Assembly (NCBI GenBank): GCA_013397795.1
Contig: VZTJ01000300.1
Location: 919,318 to 983,317 of the forward strand
Length of the DNA: 64,000 bases
Direction: 5' to 3'
Source of the DNA: Orthonyx spaldingii
Taxonomy: Eukaryota > Chordata > Aves > Passeriformes > Orthonychidae
Shown here: piece by piece, positions 50,390 through 63,779 of the stretch
Position numbering within the stretch: the stretch's first letter is position 1
How the letters are laid out: the number at the start of each line of letters is the position of its first letter
Translations under genes and position numbers: made by a program
Notes under the pieces: model-generated
Told to the model about the DNA's origin: nothing
Seen by the model: only the letters and a program-made list of their open reading frames with translations
The model's database searches: none

Positions 50390-50830
50390 TACTTACCGCC
50401 TCATTTTATGATTAATTAAACATGTAGATTAAAGTTGCAAAAGAATTTAGATTAATGAGCAAGTTAAGTCTTGCTGATATAAGTGAATTGGGAATTGGAT
50501 GCTCTGTGGAACTTTATAAACATGCATTTTATAATGAGTAAGACAAGGCTACATGTTGAATCCTGGCCACAAGGGCCTTTGACGATGCAGTCTTTTTTAA
50601 CATGGTTTGACAGCTTTCAAATAACATTCTACTGTAGACTTTAAACTTTGTGCATTGCTGTAAAACATGAGACTACATAACTCATGTATTAGGAGTACGA
50701 TTATTTCAAAGCTCTCCAAGGTAATGACCCCCTGTAGCAGCAGCTGTTCAGAAAAATTACAAGCTCGATTGTTATTTTAATCAGAGGGAATTTAGTAGTT
50801 AAAAGCAGTTATGCAACTAGTAAAATTATA
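50390..50830. promoter_or_regulatory. Candidate conserved non-coding element
   Basis: This frame-free, repeat-free stretch carries repeated ATTA-type cores (GATTAATTAAAC near 50410, TAGATTAATGAGC near 50448) and long, balanced-complexity sequence quite unlike the simple AT-rich flanks. It lies in the longest interval of the window without open frames. It looks enhancer-like, but only comparison with other species can test this. Confidence 0.3.
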
Positions 50831-53800
50831 CGACACTCCATCAGTAGCCTTATAGCATCTTTCATAGTCCTGTTCCTCCCAATTCCCCCACCAAAAAACC
50901 TTGGTCTCATTAGTAAAACAGGGCGCTCAGTGATTCATGAAAAATTCAAAGCCATTTATTAAGTCTGGTTTCTGTGTAAGGCAAGGTAACGTTTAAATTT
51001 ATGATTATACTTATCAGCTCCAAGAGTGTGTCAAAATATCTGCTAGGTTTGCCAAGTGTCTACTTTTCCTCTTTCAAGAACATCTATACCTAATCCACCC
51101 AGCTTAGTCTGCATCAGAAAACAAAGTTGGACTTTATGACTCTGCAGGGCAAAAACAAATCAGATCGCTCATCCAGATGTGCTTTGCTTTGTACAGGATG
51201 CTGAAACTGAAACTACTGACCTATCTGTATGTTTATGTCATTTGTAAAACTTTCCTCATCTGCTGCATGAAATGACTCCTGCAGACTCACCTGAGGTGGC
51301 TGGCAACTTCTAAACCATCCGGTTCTTATTTTTAAAAGTTGGATAAGAATCCATTTACTTGTCCTAGCTGTGTCCTTTCAATTTATGTCATAACTTTGAA
51401 ATACCAAAGGTCTACCCAACAAAAATCAAGGAAAACAAGAACCAAAAATGTACATACAGCACAAATTGCTCATAAAGAATATTAACCTCAGGTCACTAAC
51501 GTATGCTCATTTTTTCTGAGCATGTGTACCAACAGAAGTACAATGATTTTATTTAGAGTTCTACAGCAGAGCACATGCCTTGAATACTTTGACTCCTTAC
51601 TGATTCACTGTAACACTTTAGCATAAGTTAATTATCAACCTTCAGCTGGACTGATGCACATCTGTATATCATTCAGAACACCAAGACTGCCAATTCCTAC
51701 TTATTCTGTGCAGAGTGATGGTCCAAGATCGTATTTACTGCTCGAGGACTACGAGCCTCGTATGATTTACTAAAGGTGGATAGTGATTGTGTCATTTAGG
51801 GTCAGGCCTGCCCTGCATCCATAGAATCAGTCTTCCTGTTCTGATTTCTAATTGAGTTTAAGCTTTTCATACACTTGGGTATTGTATTTGAAAGCATCTA
51901 TATTAATAAAGGAATAATAATCCTTATTGTGTATGCAATGTGATGATTAATTGTTAGAATAGGTTCGTCCCATTTGCTAACCAACTCTACCTATGCATTT
52001 TAGTGCTGTCTGCCAGCCTCGCTGACTTTCCCTCAGAAAACACTGCTTATTTTATTAACCATGCTCTGGCTTAGTAATGTAGCGGGTTGCAGTTGTATAA
52101 AGGCATAAAATTACTAAAATGTGGTAAATTTTACTTTTAAGTTAATGGATTGGTCTGTTTTACATTCAGCTTCCAAAATGCTGGGACATCTGTGCTGTCC
52201 TGCTCCAGTCTGGGTCAATTACATCATGCTCTGAACACACTCCTGATATACAAATCTCACTATACTGCAGAACAAACTAGAAGTAACAAAGTATGAGCTG
52301 AAACAAGTTCTCTTCATGACATGCTGGAAGTACTCACAACAAAAAGTTTCATTTTCTTCAAGTGAAAAAATAAGTTTACAGTTAAATAAAATGCTTTTGC
52401 TGGAGCCAATAAATGCAAGTCAATGGCAAATCCATGGTAGAGGCACAAGGTAGGTTGTGGGTGGTTTTCTATCTTTGATAGAAAAGTAGGTCAATATTTG
52501 ATAGCTGATAGCAAACACATGTTCTTACTTATTAGAAAATTGTCTAACCACAATGAATTTCATTATCTAGTTCACTTTTTTCATGTATTTTTTTGTGCTT
52601 CTCTGTCATATGCATTTAATGTATTTTACTGAAAGAAACTTAGTTTAGATGCACTAATACAGAGTAGCACATAAAATTTTCAGAAACTAATATCCCAAAG
52701 ATTTTAAGAACACACCAAAGGACAGGACAAACAACCAATGGCAACTTGCCATCCAGCTCAGAGTTCAAAGGAACAAGTATTGGAAAGGTAACTCTCAAAA
52801 ACCTCGAAAATGAAAGAATATATTAGCTTTCCCTAACTTTTTTACCCGACAGAACGCTTTTGATCCCTTTCCATAAGCTTACCACCAAGGACTGTATTTC
52901 CTGGATTCAACTGTTTGCTCAGAGGGTGAGGCAGCTCCACTCCTCTCCCTGTCACCATAGCACACTGAAGCTGTTCTCAAAACAGTTAAAAGGAGGAAAT
53001 GGAATCATTGCACAAACGGGGTTTTAAAGAGCAATCTGATCTTCACTGAAGTTCCAGGCTTCAGAAATACTACACAAGAAGTACAGTTAGCTGATTAAAC
53101 TTTTAATTAGTCAGTTAGCAAAGCTCTGTTCATCCTGTTTTCAACAGAAAACCTCTTGTAATATATTTTAAGGGATCCTAAAGAGGAAAATTCAAATTTA
53201 GCAACAAATGAGAAATCTCACTCGAGTTTTAAAACAAGTGACTTGGACACTTATATGCATTGCTACTATAAACATGCAGAAGGATTTAGACTCCTGAATT
53301 GAACTGAGAGGATTTTTTTCACATATCCCAGCATTCTATAAAACTTATCACAACTACCATACTGGCTTCAAACTTTTGCCAAATCTAAAGCAAAACCCTG
53401 ACAGAAATCTGCTGGGATTTCTGGAAGAAATTAGTGGTCACAGAGGTCCTGGTAGGGTCTATTGTCAAGGTTGTCTGAGGCAGGTATCTGAAGCATTCCC
53501 TAGATATGCACAGTGAAACTGGAATTTTGAAACTGATACTGTGATTATTAAGTCTTCAGATACTTTAGAAGTGCTCTGGAAAAATATACTTCTGTGGTCA
53601 AAAGCTGAGACCACTTTTAACTCTGCAGCTACTTCTACCCTGCAAGCAGATTACTGAGACACAAAAATTGAAGCATGCAGATGAAGCATAAAGATATACA
53701 AGGACTATAAGAAATATTTTTCCCTGGAGATTTGCCAGTGGAAAATGTTGCTAACTTGTCTGTTTCTTCAAGAGCATGTCCAGCAGATCCCATCTACTGT

Positions 53801-55965
53801 AGAATGATATGTTCTCAGAGACAGAAAAGGAGATCGCTTCAAAGCTATCAGTCAGGACTGACTACAGAGAAGAATCCTCCTACTCAGCTGTTCTCCAGAA
53901 TCATCTTTTCAAGATGTAAATATGAGCAAAACATTAACCAGAGAATTAATGAAAATAACTCTGATTTATAGTCCATATCTGATTTACACACATACCTTCT
54001 ATTGTAAGAAAACAAGCATTGAGAATTATTGCCCTTTGCCTTTTTCTTCCTACCTCAGTAATTGCACAGAAGCATTGCTAAAGGCTGTACCAGGGAACAT
54101 TCTGGCTTTTGTGTGTCTAATACCGCTTGATAGAACAAATCAAAGATGTACAACAGTTTGAAATTAATCTCAAAAGGAGACACCTTCACACTGTCATATA
54201 GAATAAGAGAAGAAACCTTAGCTGGAAGGAATTAAGGAGTGCCCTTTTAAGCCATGATTGTACTAATGCATGGAACAAATACAAATTTCTCCTGCTGGCA
54301 GAGTTGGTTTGCATTCAGGAAGCAATGTTAACACAAGAAAAGCCCAGTATGGGCCGCTAAAAAATGGACACAAATATGTGCAAGTGTCAGTAGCACATGG
54401 AGACAAATAGTCCAAAGAATGCTCAGATGATATTTGATGTTACCAGCACATGACAACAGACTGTATTATATTTAAAGAGAAGAACCAGGATGACATGTAT
54501 AAGCTTCCAGACCTCTTCATGTTACTTTCTCACTTAGCGTCTAATATCCATCTGGAATTAACCTTCAGCATCTCCCTGTACAAGTGTAAAAATAGGAAAA
54601 AGAAGGAGTATCTGCATATTTGATGCTATGACACTGCTGACATTTTACCAATGTTATGAGATAAATAAATGAAAAAGGTGACTTCACAAAAGTCACTTTG
54701 ATATAATTTAGAGGTATAAAGCTAAACTTAGATTAGGCAAATCAAAATAATTCTATTGACCTTGTACTGGTAATACTGAATGCTCCCAGCAGTGGCTAAT
54801 TCACCCTGTTTGTTGAATACAGATGTATCCTGCTGAGAAAAAAGAAAAAAACCAACCTAACTTATAAGTTCTGTGTCTTTGACCAGTGTCAAAATAAGAT
54901 GTAAGAGAGGATTCTCAAAACTCTGTATATGAGTTTCCATTCCTGACTGGGAACTGTGAGTAAAGCTCACAGCTTCCTTCCTTTTAAGTAATGTAAAGTT
55001 AGCATTATTCAAAAACATGACAATTATTAGAAGATGCTCAGATATCACGGTAATGATGACAACAGTAGTACTCAAAGATAGCAAGAAAGTTAAATAGGCT
55101 TATGGACTATTACATAAGTGCTTTTCAGAGTCTCATCTCACACAGAAGAAATTACAGGGTGGGGATGTGGGGGAAAAAAACCCAAGAAACCAGACTCTAA
55201 GGGGAAAAGAGAGCTTCATTGTTCCATTGTCCTCACAAATCAACGTTTTGAAATAACACTTGGGTATAGAGCTCCCTTTTTTTTCTCCTGCAAATTCAGT
55301 ATTATTCATATTTACCTGAAATCTATCAGGTCAATGTGAGATACATTCAACACAGAGCAAGAGAGAAAGACATTTTGGAGGGACATCACTTGTTGCGTGT
55401 TCCTTGGTTTTAGCTTAAGCCAGTTGATCTTCATTCTGCTCTCTACTGGGTATTCAGAGAGCCAGAATTGGGCTTTATTATTCCAGAAAGCCACACATCT
55501 CCTATGTATGGCAGAAGTTTAATCTTAATGGATCCCACAGCAATTCCATCAAGATACTAAATAAGAGCAAGGAAAAGCATAGGGTTGTCAAGCACTACAG
55601 ATGAGTACTCTGGGAGCAAAGAACTACTCATCCACCATGTGTCACGGGCTTTTCAACATATTTCCATCTTTCTCTGGGATTAGTTGAAGAATGGAAAGGA
55701 GAGTTTGGCAACTAAATATATGCCTCTGCTTAGAGACGACTACGCAGAATGAGGACGGATTACTTCCCTTATTTCATGGGCAGGAAAAGTCATCCATCAG
55801 AATGACAAATGCAGTACCTTTATAGGCTCACAGCCATTCTCTGAGCAATTCAGTGGTGCTATTGTGAACTCACTGCTACTTTCCTGTTAATCTGCTTTTA
55901 AAAAACCCAACAACTGCTGAGGACACCCGCAATAATGCTTTTAATAATAACCAGACATTGTGCAG
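50831..55965. other. AT-rich non-coding sequence
   Basis: No gene or recognised mobile element is seen. Two overlapping 79-codon frames (53732-53971 and 53922-54161, +) and a 75-codon minus frame (54857-55084) have uninformative translations. Confidence 0.5.
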
Positions 55966-56296
55966 AGACTTTAGAGCAGCCTTCCAGTATCTAAATGGGG
56001 GGGGACAAGAAAGCCAACAAGGCACTTTCTAAAGGGGCATGTAGTGATAGGACAAAGGGGAATGGTTTTAAATTGAAATAGGTGTAGATTAGATGCTAGG
56101 AAGAAATTCCACTATGAGGGTGGTGAGGCACTGGCACAGGTTGCCCAGAAAAGCTGTGGACATTCCATACTGGAAGTGTTCAAGGCCAGGTTGAATGGGC
56201 CTCTGATCAACCTGGTTTAGTGAAAGGTGTCCCTGCCCATGGCAGGAGGTTTGAATGAGATGATCTTTAAGGTCTTTTCCAACCCATTCTATGATT
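55966..56296 (+). mobile_element. CR1 LINE 3'-end fragment
   Basis: The sequence follows the 3' part of a CR1 element over about 330 bases: AGCAGCCTTCCAGTATCTAA, then GGGGCATGTAGTGATAGGAC, GAGGGTGGTGAGGCACTGGC, GTGTTCAAGGCCAGGTTG, GGTGTCCCTGCCCATGGCAG, and AGATGATCTTTAAGGTC, ending AACCCATTCTATGATTTGAA. The last string keeps about one and a half of the ATTCTATG-type terminal units. CR1 encodes an ORF2 endonuclease and reverse transcriptase, but this copy retains only the 3' end. The G8 run near 55997 is a local change within it. Confidence 0.95.
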
Positions 56297-59200
56297 TGAA
56301 TACCTTAAAATGTAAGTAGGTTGACTCAAACTCTTAAAGACGGTTTTTTTACAGGAATGGCATGGAAGGCCCTGAATGCCAGTTTGTGTTTGTAGGACTT
56401 CCTATGTGAATGGATCAGACAATTAAAAAGAATTGATTGTGTCATGGGGCTCCTGAAACAATGAATGACCAGAAATAAAGAGAAAGCAGGAAGAAAAAGA
56501 AATTCTTATGTTTTGAGAGCTATGAACAATTCAAGGGCACTGTCAGGAACCAGAGATGTTAAAAACCTAATTAGGAAATATCAGGAAAGAAATTCAATGC
56601 TGTTGGATCAGGGATTTTTTTCCAGCCAAGACAGAAGGGCAGGAGGGGAGTGCAGGCATTTAAATTTATAAAAACATTGAACCTTATGATCTTTATTGCC
56701 ATATTAAACAGAAACTTTAGTAACTTCTCTGAGAAATCTTTTGTGTTAGAACTCTGTAGATTAATAGGATGCCCAAACTAATCTGGGAGTCTAGAAACAG
56801 GACTAAGTGAATATTCTCAAAAGACTGTGTTTCAATAGACCTCTCATGCACTGGAGCTTGGATAGGAATATAATGACTACTCCACTTCATCATCTAATAT
56901 CTGTTAAAGACATTTAAATACTTCCTTAGTAATATTACTTCCTCCGGTTACAACAACTGCAGACTGAGACGTCCTGGGAAAATATTCTCTTATCTATAGA
57001 GCCTCTGTTTTTCTGTTACTGTGAAACTTCTGTCCTTCATTAACATTCAAATCACCTTCTTTCTCTGCAGCTGGTGGAGAGGCACTTCACTTTTTTGTCC
57101 TAGCAGTGATATAGCAGAACCTTTAACCAAGAACAGGATGTGTCTGGGATCACCTTTAGAGTTTAAAGTTTGTAAACTCAGGTTTTTTAGAATCTTGACA
57201 GCAAAGCAGAGAAATGGTCCAGGAAATAGCTGTAATTAGGAATCATCCTTTTCTTTCTTATCTCCCTGTTTTGAGAACAGTTGTTTCAAAAGTACTGGCC
57301 TTAAACACTGCATAAGGGGCTATTCCACAAGATTGTTCTGGTGAGACAAGTATTTGCTTTCTTAGAAAAAAAGTCTCAAAAATGTGCTGCTTTCCCTAAC
57401 ACCAGATAACCTCTCCCTTCTACTCACAAAAATACCAACAACTGTAATCCTACCTCTTTGTAGAAAGAAAGAACACTTTAGGACAGTAGAATTCAAGATT
57501 TCATCCAGCTTTGTTAGGCTTAGAAAGTGGTTTTGCAAACAGAATTTTGTACCACTACCAAAGAGATCTTTGGTCAAATTTGACAGAGAAATTAGAAAGC
57601 AAGTTTGACTTAGCTAAGTAATCTAGTTTTCAGTGCAAAGAGCTAAAGGCTAAAACTGTTCACTTTAGTAATATCACTTTTACTTTCCCGGGACAAAATT
57701 ACATATTTATAACATATTTCAGTGACTTTTCATATGCATTACTGGAAGGGTAAAAATACCTGTTTTAATGGCTCTAGCCAATTATTTGGGAACTCCTAAC
57801 ACAAAAGTTAAATATCAATTCTCAAAATTTTTGAGCTTTCTCAACAATTAATATTAAATTATAAAGACAAAGTTTAATATATTTATTATAAATATCATTT
57901 TCTATAAAATAAAGTTTTAGCTTACAGTGGGATAAAACACAAACTATTTCTAGGTCTTGGAACTTACATTATACTATTTATATCTATGTTCTGTCACCAG
58001 TACATTTTAATTTACTAAGTTAACTCTTAATTGCCAATTCTAGTTTTTAACTGCAAAAATAATTCTCTTTCATTCTGTTCAGTTTGTAATACTACATTTG
58101 TCACTATAGTCATTAATAGTAATATTGTGATTATATTAACAATGAATGGTCAATCACTTTTTACATCCCTGCTGTTTTTCAGTTTGTAGAATTAGTGCAA
58201 CTAATTAACAGCAGAAGGAACTTCTTTTGGTGTTCACTTAATTTTATAGTTCCTACTTTGGAGTAAAACAAGGACTTTAATGGACTTGCAGACAGCCATT
58301 TTAAAAAGATGTCTTAATCTTCTTTTCAATATTTTTCTGTTTGATGATGACATTCATTGGTCATGTTCTCAAAATTTATTAAGGTTATAATGTAATTAAC
58401 TTACTGAATCTGACCTAAAATTTTTTTTTTTAGATCTGTCATATTTTAAAAGAAATAACATTAAGCTACTGCATTCAAGGTAGTGAAAGCATTTCTTTGA
58501 TGAACACTAAATGCTCTCTCATGCTATATGGGAAATATATGAACACGTCTTACACAAATAAAAAATCCTCAAATTTTTTCCATCGCTATATAAACGCAAA
58601 ATTCTCTAAAATTATGATTGTCTGAAGGGGTTATTTCTACAATGGAAGCTTAATCTGAAAATAAGCCTTTGGTGCAAATTTATTGAAAAATAATAAAAAG
58701 GGAAGAAATATGTATAATTTCTGTATTAACACGACCATGGAGAACCATGCACCATTTAAAAGCATTAAGACATTTCCTAGTGGGTGTGGGTAGCTTTAGA
58801 CTTATTAATACACCAATAGCTTAAAATTGCCCCTACTGAATGGTAATACAAGTAGTAGCAGTTACTACTACTACTGTATTTATACTTGCAATAATTGAAA
58901 GCACTATTACAGACATTTTTTGGCTAATCCCTCTTTTGGACACCAGACTTTGCCATCCCTTCTAAGATTATAGCTTTATAAAAAAGAAAAATGTAAAATT
59001 ATCAAAGATTAAGAAAGGAAATAAAGATGAAGTAAGCTGCTCAGAGCCATAAAACCAGGAACAATAACCACAGGCCAACTTGCCTGGACACAAACACTGA
59101 ATGACCTTGAAGGGTTTACATTTTCTTAGCTCATGAAAATTTATGAAAACAAATACCCTCTCTCTGCACCCAAACTGGAAAGAATCTAAGTGGCCACCAA

Positions 59201-60158
59201 GAAGAACGTTTAGGAAAAATATACCAGAGCACGGTACTTACCCCAGGGACTGGAGATTGCCACTAACTCTCAAGGAGAAACAAGTGCATGGAAGCTGATC
59301 CCTCCCATCTTTACCAAGCCAAACCACCAAATTAGTCTCCAGGATATAGCCTCCCTTCCATTTGCAGGTGCAGCTCCCCTGAATGCTAATGTCGATTACA
59401 TGTGCTTACAAAGCAAAGAAAATTCCCCTAAATTTCATTGAGCTGGACAGAGCCATATTTCAAAAAGCAGCTTTTGTTGGTAGCGTTCAAGTTTATTGGC
59501 AATCCTTATAAAACTACCCCCAAAACACATACTGTATCTGATCTCATGTTAAGAAGGCTTTTCTCTAAAGAGTATTGAATCACTTTAATGTAGATTCTAA
59601 TGCTGCCTTGCTCCGCTTTCAAGGTAGCCAGTAAATTCAGCTTTACTACAGTACTATAAAGATGTGAAAGAACTGTAACAGCATCTAAAAATGAGCTGTT
59701 GCCACTATACTGTTCAGTTTAGAAAACTCTAAACAGAATACTGATGAAAAATGTTAATGATAGTTTGCTGAGTTGCCAAGAGAAATGAGACAAGACAATT
59801 CACTATATTTTTGTTATAAAATGTAAATTATAACATCCTAAAGAATCTGCCACAACTCCAAGAAGGACTAAAAGGAAGATCTAAACAACACGGTATTTCA
59901 GTAATTTAATTTTTAAAAAGAGCTATCCAGCAGCTATACTTACATAATCAGTAAAATCACAGCAAAGATCTCAGTATTCACAGGATTTTAACTCCTGCCA
60001 AATCCTGTTTATTGCAATGAAGTACCTCAAGGTACTCAAAGCACCTTATTGGTTTAAGGCCTTAATCACACGTGTATATACCTCTGAGCAGTTTGCATTA
60101 GATCACCAATACAGTCTCAATAGACTGGATAAGTAGGGAAATTCAAAATGCTCTAACA
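56297..60158. other. AT-rich non-coding sequence
   Basis: No gene is recognised. A strong-looking acceptor (CTTCTTTCTCTGCAG, about 57056-57070) is followed by sequence that meets stops quickly in the reading frames I checked, so no exon is called. An inverted repeat AGTAGTA/TACTACT lies at 58851-58869. Very AT-rich DNA fills 57770-58700. Confidence 0.5.
58851..58869. repeat. Inverted repeat and ACT triplets
   Basis: AGTAGTA (58851-58857) and TACTACT (58863-58869) form a perfect 7-bp inverted repeat around GCAGT. The right arm continues into an (ACT) triplet run of about four units. Confidence 0.7.
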
Positions 60159-60406
60159 GTGTCAGGGGAAGTTTAAGTTGGATATCAGAAAAAGGTTCTT
60201 CACCCAGAGGGTGTTTGGGCGCTGGAACAGCTCCCCAGGACAGTGGTCACGGCACCAAGCCTGACAGAGCTCAAGAAGCACTTGGACAATGCTCTCAGGC
60301 ACATGGTGTGATATTTGTGGGTGTGATTTGTCCTGTGCAGGGCCAGGAGTGGTATTTGATGGTCCTTGTGGGTCCCTTCCAACTCAGGATATGCTATGAT
60401 TCTATG
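60159..60406 (+). mobile_element. CR1 LINE 3'-end fragment (best preserved)
   Basis: This is the clearest CR1 copy: GTTGGATATCAGAAAAAGGT, TTCTTCACCCAGAGGGTG, GGAACAGCTCCCCAGGACAG, CACCAAGCCTGACAGAGCTC, GCTCTCAGGCACATGGTGTG, TCCTGTGCAGGGCCAGGAG, GGGTCCCTTCCAACTCAGGA and a terminal GCTATGATTCTATG. The octamer-like terminal repeat is typical of CR1. Like most copies it is 5'-truncated and has no poly(A) tail. The wording of the 3' end resembles subfamilies common in neoavian birds, a judgement from memory. Short frames on both strands here (60200-60382 -, 60215-60409 +) are element sequence and not genes. Confidence 0.96.
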
Positions 60407-61387
60407 TGAAATGTTAGAAATGCACCCTGAGCCTGTGATCCTTTAGCTCTGAGGCAGTGGCTTGTCTCCTTTATCACACCCATGGCTCTGACCCTGCATT
60501 TCAAGACTGAAAATGAATACTGTCTTTCTTTGGTGGTGATAATGAAATTATTTTACAGCCCCAGCCCTTCCCCAGACTCTGTAAACTAATTCCATGGCAT
60601 GACCTCAGTCCTACAACTCACAAATGGCACAGAAGGTACAGAGAAAAGGCAGAAAGGAGAGGCACTATATCCCCTGGCATCTCTGCATGGCAGCTGGTGA
60701 GACAAAACAAAAAAAAAAATCAGATCACTGCCTAGAGAGTCTATTGGCAACTCTCAGTTGCATCTGGGAACAATGACCCATCAAAGCTAACTATGCATTG
60801 TTAATATCCCTACCTAATCCAGGCAAACGGGAAAGAAAAGTACGAAGTGCCCTAGCAAATTCTGCAACCTTGCAGCTCACTCACATCTTCATTTTCATTT
60901 TGAGTCTGGTATGCATATAAACAACCATTATTACAGCAGTTTCCCCCGTGCTGCCACAAACATCAACTGAGGCCCGACTGGCAGTGAGGGTGCATTTTCT
61001 GCTGCCAGGAGGTATTTATTCCATATTTTCACAAAATACAGAGAAACCAAGGAGGTCCCATTTCATGCTTCCACCTCACTGGTCTAGGAAGAAATTAATG
61101 TAGTGCAGAACTTCCCTACAGTGAAATACTTGGGTCTGGGAAACATGTTTCTGAGGGCTGGATTATGATTTTTGGATGCAGAATTTTCAAGCTATTGGGT
61201 TCTAAGCCTGCACAGTCTTAAGCTTGCAGCTATTGGCATGTTTGACATTTTAAACTATGAAATACCAACCTATTTTGAAATTGTCCAAATCATTAGTTGT
61301 GGAATTTTCCTAGCACTTCATGAATACCACTGTTAATTGGGCAATTAACTCGAAACTACAGAATATGCTGTGATGGCATGATATGAT
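60407..61387. other. Non-coding sequence
   Basis: No gene is recognised between the CR1 end and the LINE endonuclease fragment. An A10 run lies near 60709-60719. Confidence 0.5.
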
Positions 61388-61620
61388 ATAAGCCATGTAA
61401 AAGAAGGAACAGCCAAGCAACTCAGTATGTTGAAAGATATTAATGAAGTGGCAAAATCTGCCAGAAAAATAATAATGGGTGATTTTAACTACCCCAATAT
61501 TAACTGGTTGAATAACACATCTGTACATGGTTTGGAGAAGCAGCTTATTGATACTATAAATGGCTTCTTTTTGGAGCAGCTCCTTCTGGAGCACAGAGGA
61601 GGAGGAGTTCCACTCAGTTA
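61388..61620 (+). mobile_element. LINE ORF2 endonuclease-domain fragment, CR1 clade, degraded
   Basis: A plus-strand frame through 61391-61624 reads ...NEVAKSARKIIMGDFNYPNI then NWLNNTS...DTINGFFLEQLLLEHRGGG. GDFN is the metal- and substrate-binding motif of the apurinic-endonuclease-like domain in non-LTR retrotransposons, and the 'GDFNYP-I-W' form with a following 'FLEQ' block is typical of CR1-clade ORF2. This domain nicks target DNA for reverse transcription. Only about 75 codons remain; the frame stops at 61622-61624, and the rest of ORF2 and any 3' end are not recognisable next to it. It is ancient and non-functional. Confidence 0.8.
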
Positions 61621-63779
61621 TTAATTTGTGTGTGTGTTTGTGTAGAAAGCAAGCATGGGTGTTCTGCTAAGCAACAATGGCCATGGGACAATGAGTTTGA
61701 ATCTCGATGATGAAGTATTTCAAGTGGTAACCAAATAGTTAATGGCAGGTGGGTGGGTGAGGAAAAACCCATGAACAACAGACATCTCAAAGGGATGGCT
61801 GTTTTGGAAGAACGAAGGAGTTTATTCACACACAGAAACAAAACACCAGAATTAAAAAGAGAAGAGAGGAAAATGTTAAAAAAAAAGCTAGGTTAGCATG
61901 TTTCTGGGGTAAAGTACAAGAATCTACAAGGTCTTAAAAAAAACCTCTCTTTGAATGCATGAACTCTGCCTTAATGCTTTAAACAGGGTACAACATTGAT
62001 TATTGTTATCACTTACTCAATACTGCACAATATGAAACAAAACTATAATGCAAACTGTGGAAATCAGAATGTATAAATTCCATTAAAAAATTACAGGCAA
62101 GGAATTTTTTATTTTTTCATAATTATATAATTATTCAAGTTGAACTGTAAGGAGGATACATATATGTTATCTAATGTATAAATCTGGAATTTGGAGTAAG
62201 AGCATACAGGTCTTGCAACTGTTTGAGAAACACAGTAAAAAAAGAAAATTGAATGTGTATGGTTATGCTTCCATCATCACCCTCTGAAAGTTAGACTTAT
62301 GTCCACAGAAAAACATCTTTAGCAACAAGAGATCAAAAACCAAGTAACTAAGAAAAATTATACACAGGCATGATGGTAATAGTCACCTCCCAAATGGAAT
62401 TATCTAGGAATGGGGCTAGGAATGGGAATGGGATCAGAAATGCAGTTTGTTTCTTTATCACATTTCAAGACCCAAAAATTTTAGAACATATTAGGTTCCC
62501 ATAATGGCTCAGAAAAATCTTGGGAGTGGACAGCAAGCAATATGTGGTGTTTCAGAGATGAGTGAATATACCAGAGTTTACATCAAACAAAACTTTGGGC
62601 AAAAGATTCGTTTCAAACCTATTCCCGCTTCTCACCAACACAGATATACTGTCAGGCTTTAGTGAACACAGTAAGGAAATAATATATGGACCGTTTGCTA
62701 AGGTGGGATGATACCTTAATGCATAATCAATTAAAGAGGCCAATAACCTGGCAGTGATAAAAAGTTGCCCAAGCAAGGTAGGATAAGAGATTTCTAATAA
62801 CTGTTCTTTTGTGGATATGGGGCATGGGGGAGATTCAATATAGTTGTAGGGTAAAAGGCTTTTCAAAAATTTTTATTAAAATCAGTATCCTGATTTGGAG
62901 GAGGAAATGTTCCATAAAATTAAGACTTTCTAACCATACTTAAAAATACTGGGTTAAGAAGCTTCAAAGTGACATGAAACTCTGTGTTGACAAATAAGAA
63001 CTTGCATCTTAGAAAGAATAATTTCAGCTATTTAATTTCACTGCTGGATTTTACACAAACTATAATCACTTGGTAAAGACGGAACAAAGAAATACAATGT
63101 CAAGAGTATAAACAAACCCTAAAGACATACAAAGTAAAGAGAAGATGTCCTATTTTAAATAAATTGATAGGGTGTGACCTATTACAGTAGGGTTCTGTAG
63201 TCTAAAATATATCTCAGAAATACAGGAGAAGCAAGAATGAATTAATGGATGTCACAGAATTTTTTAGTAAATGAGGTAAATTCTGGAACATTTTTACTTT
63301 CTCTGAAAGGGAAAGGGTTGCTTGATGTGATGTTCATAAAACTGTTGCTGAAATAGAATCAAGAATTAATAACATACACTCTGAAGGTAACCACATCTCT
63401 GATCCTTTGTGCCTGCTGGAGAAGTACCTCTCAAGTTTTAGGTAGCTAATTATGAGGATTGGGGGGCAGGGGGAAATTTTTACTTCACTTTCACCTTACT
63501 AAGCTTGGTTTCAGATTCCTGAGCTTTGCTCTGATCATTTCAGCAGCTCTAACTGTAATTGTGTGGTATCAGTGACCAATTCTTTTTTAAAAAGTGTTAT
63601 ATTCCAAACTAGTAAAGCATTTGAGTAAAAAAATATACTAAAGTAGGAACTTCATATACACAGCCAGTTTGCTAGCTACTCATTCCTCTTCACTCTGCTG
63701 CCCTACAGGAGTTTAGATCTTCTGCAAGACCATGTGTCTCAGCTCCTGAAAACAAGAACTTTGAGTGAAGTTTTACACT
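61621..63779. other. AT-rich non-coding sequence, possibly including more decayed LINE
   Basis: A GT-rich stretch (61626-61642) follows the endonuclease fragment. The next 200 bases are purine-rich and could be further decayed ORF2 sequence, but I cannot trace the homology. Beyond that, nothing is recognised. A 104-codon minus frame (62552-62866) has no known domain. Confidence 0.45.

Noticed and set aside
57056..57110. Strong splice-acceptor-like CTTTCTCTGCAG and a possible exon
   Set aside because: The frames I read downstream stop within a few tens of bases, no donor is evident and the peptide is not recognisable.
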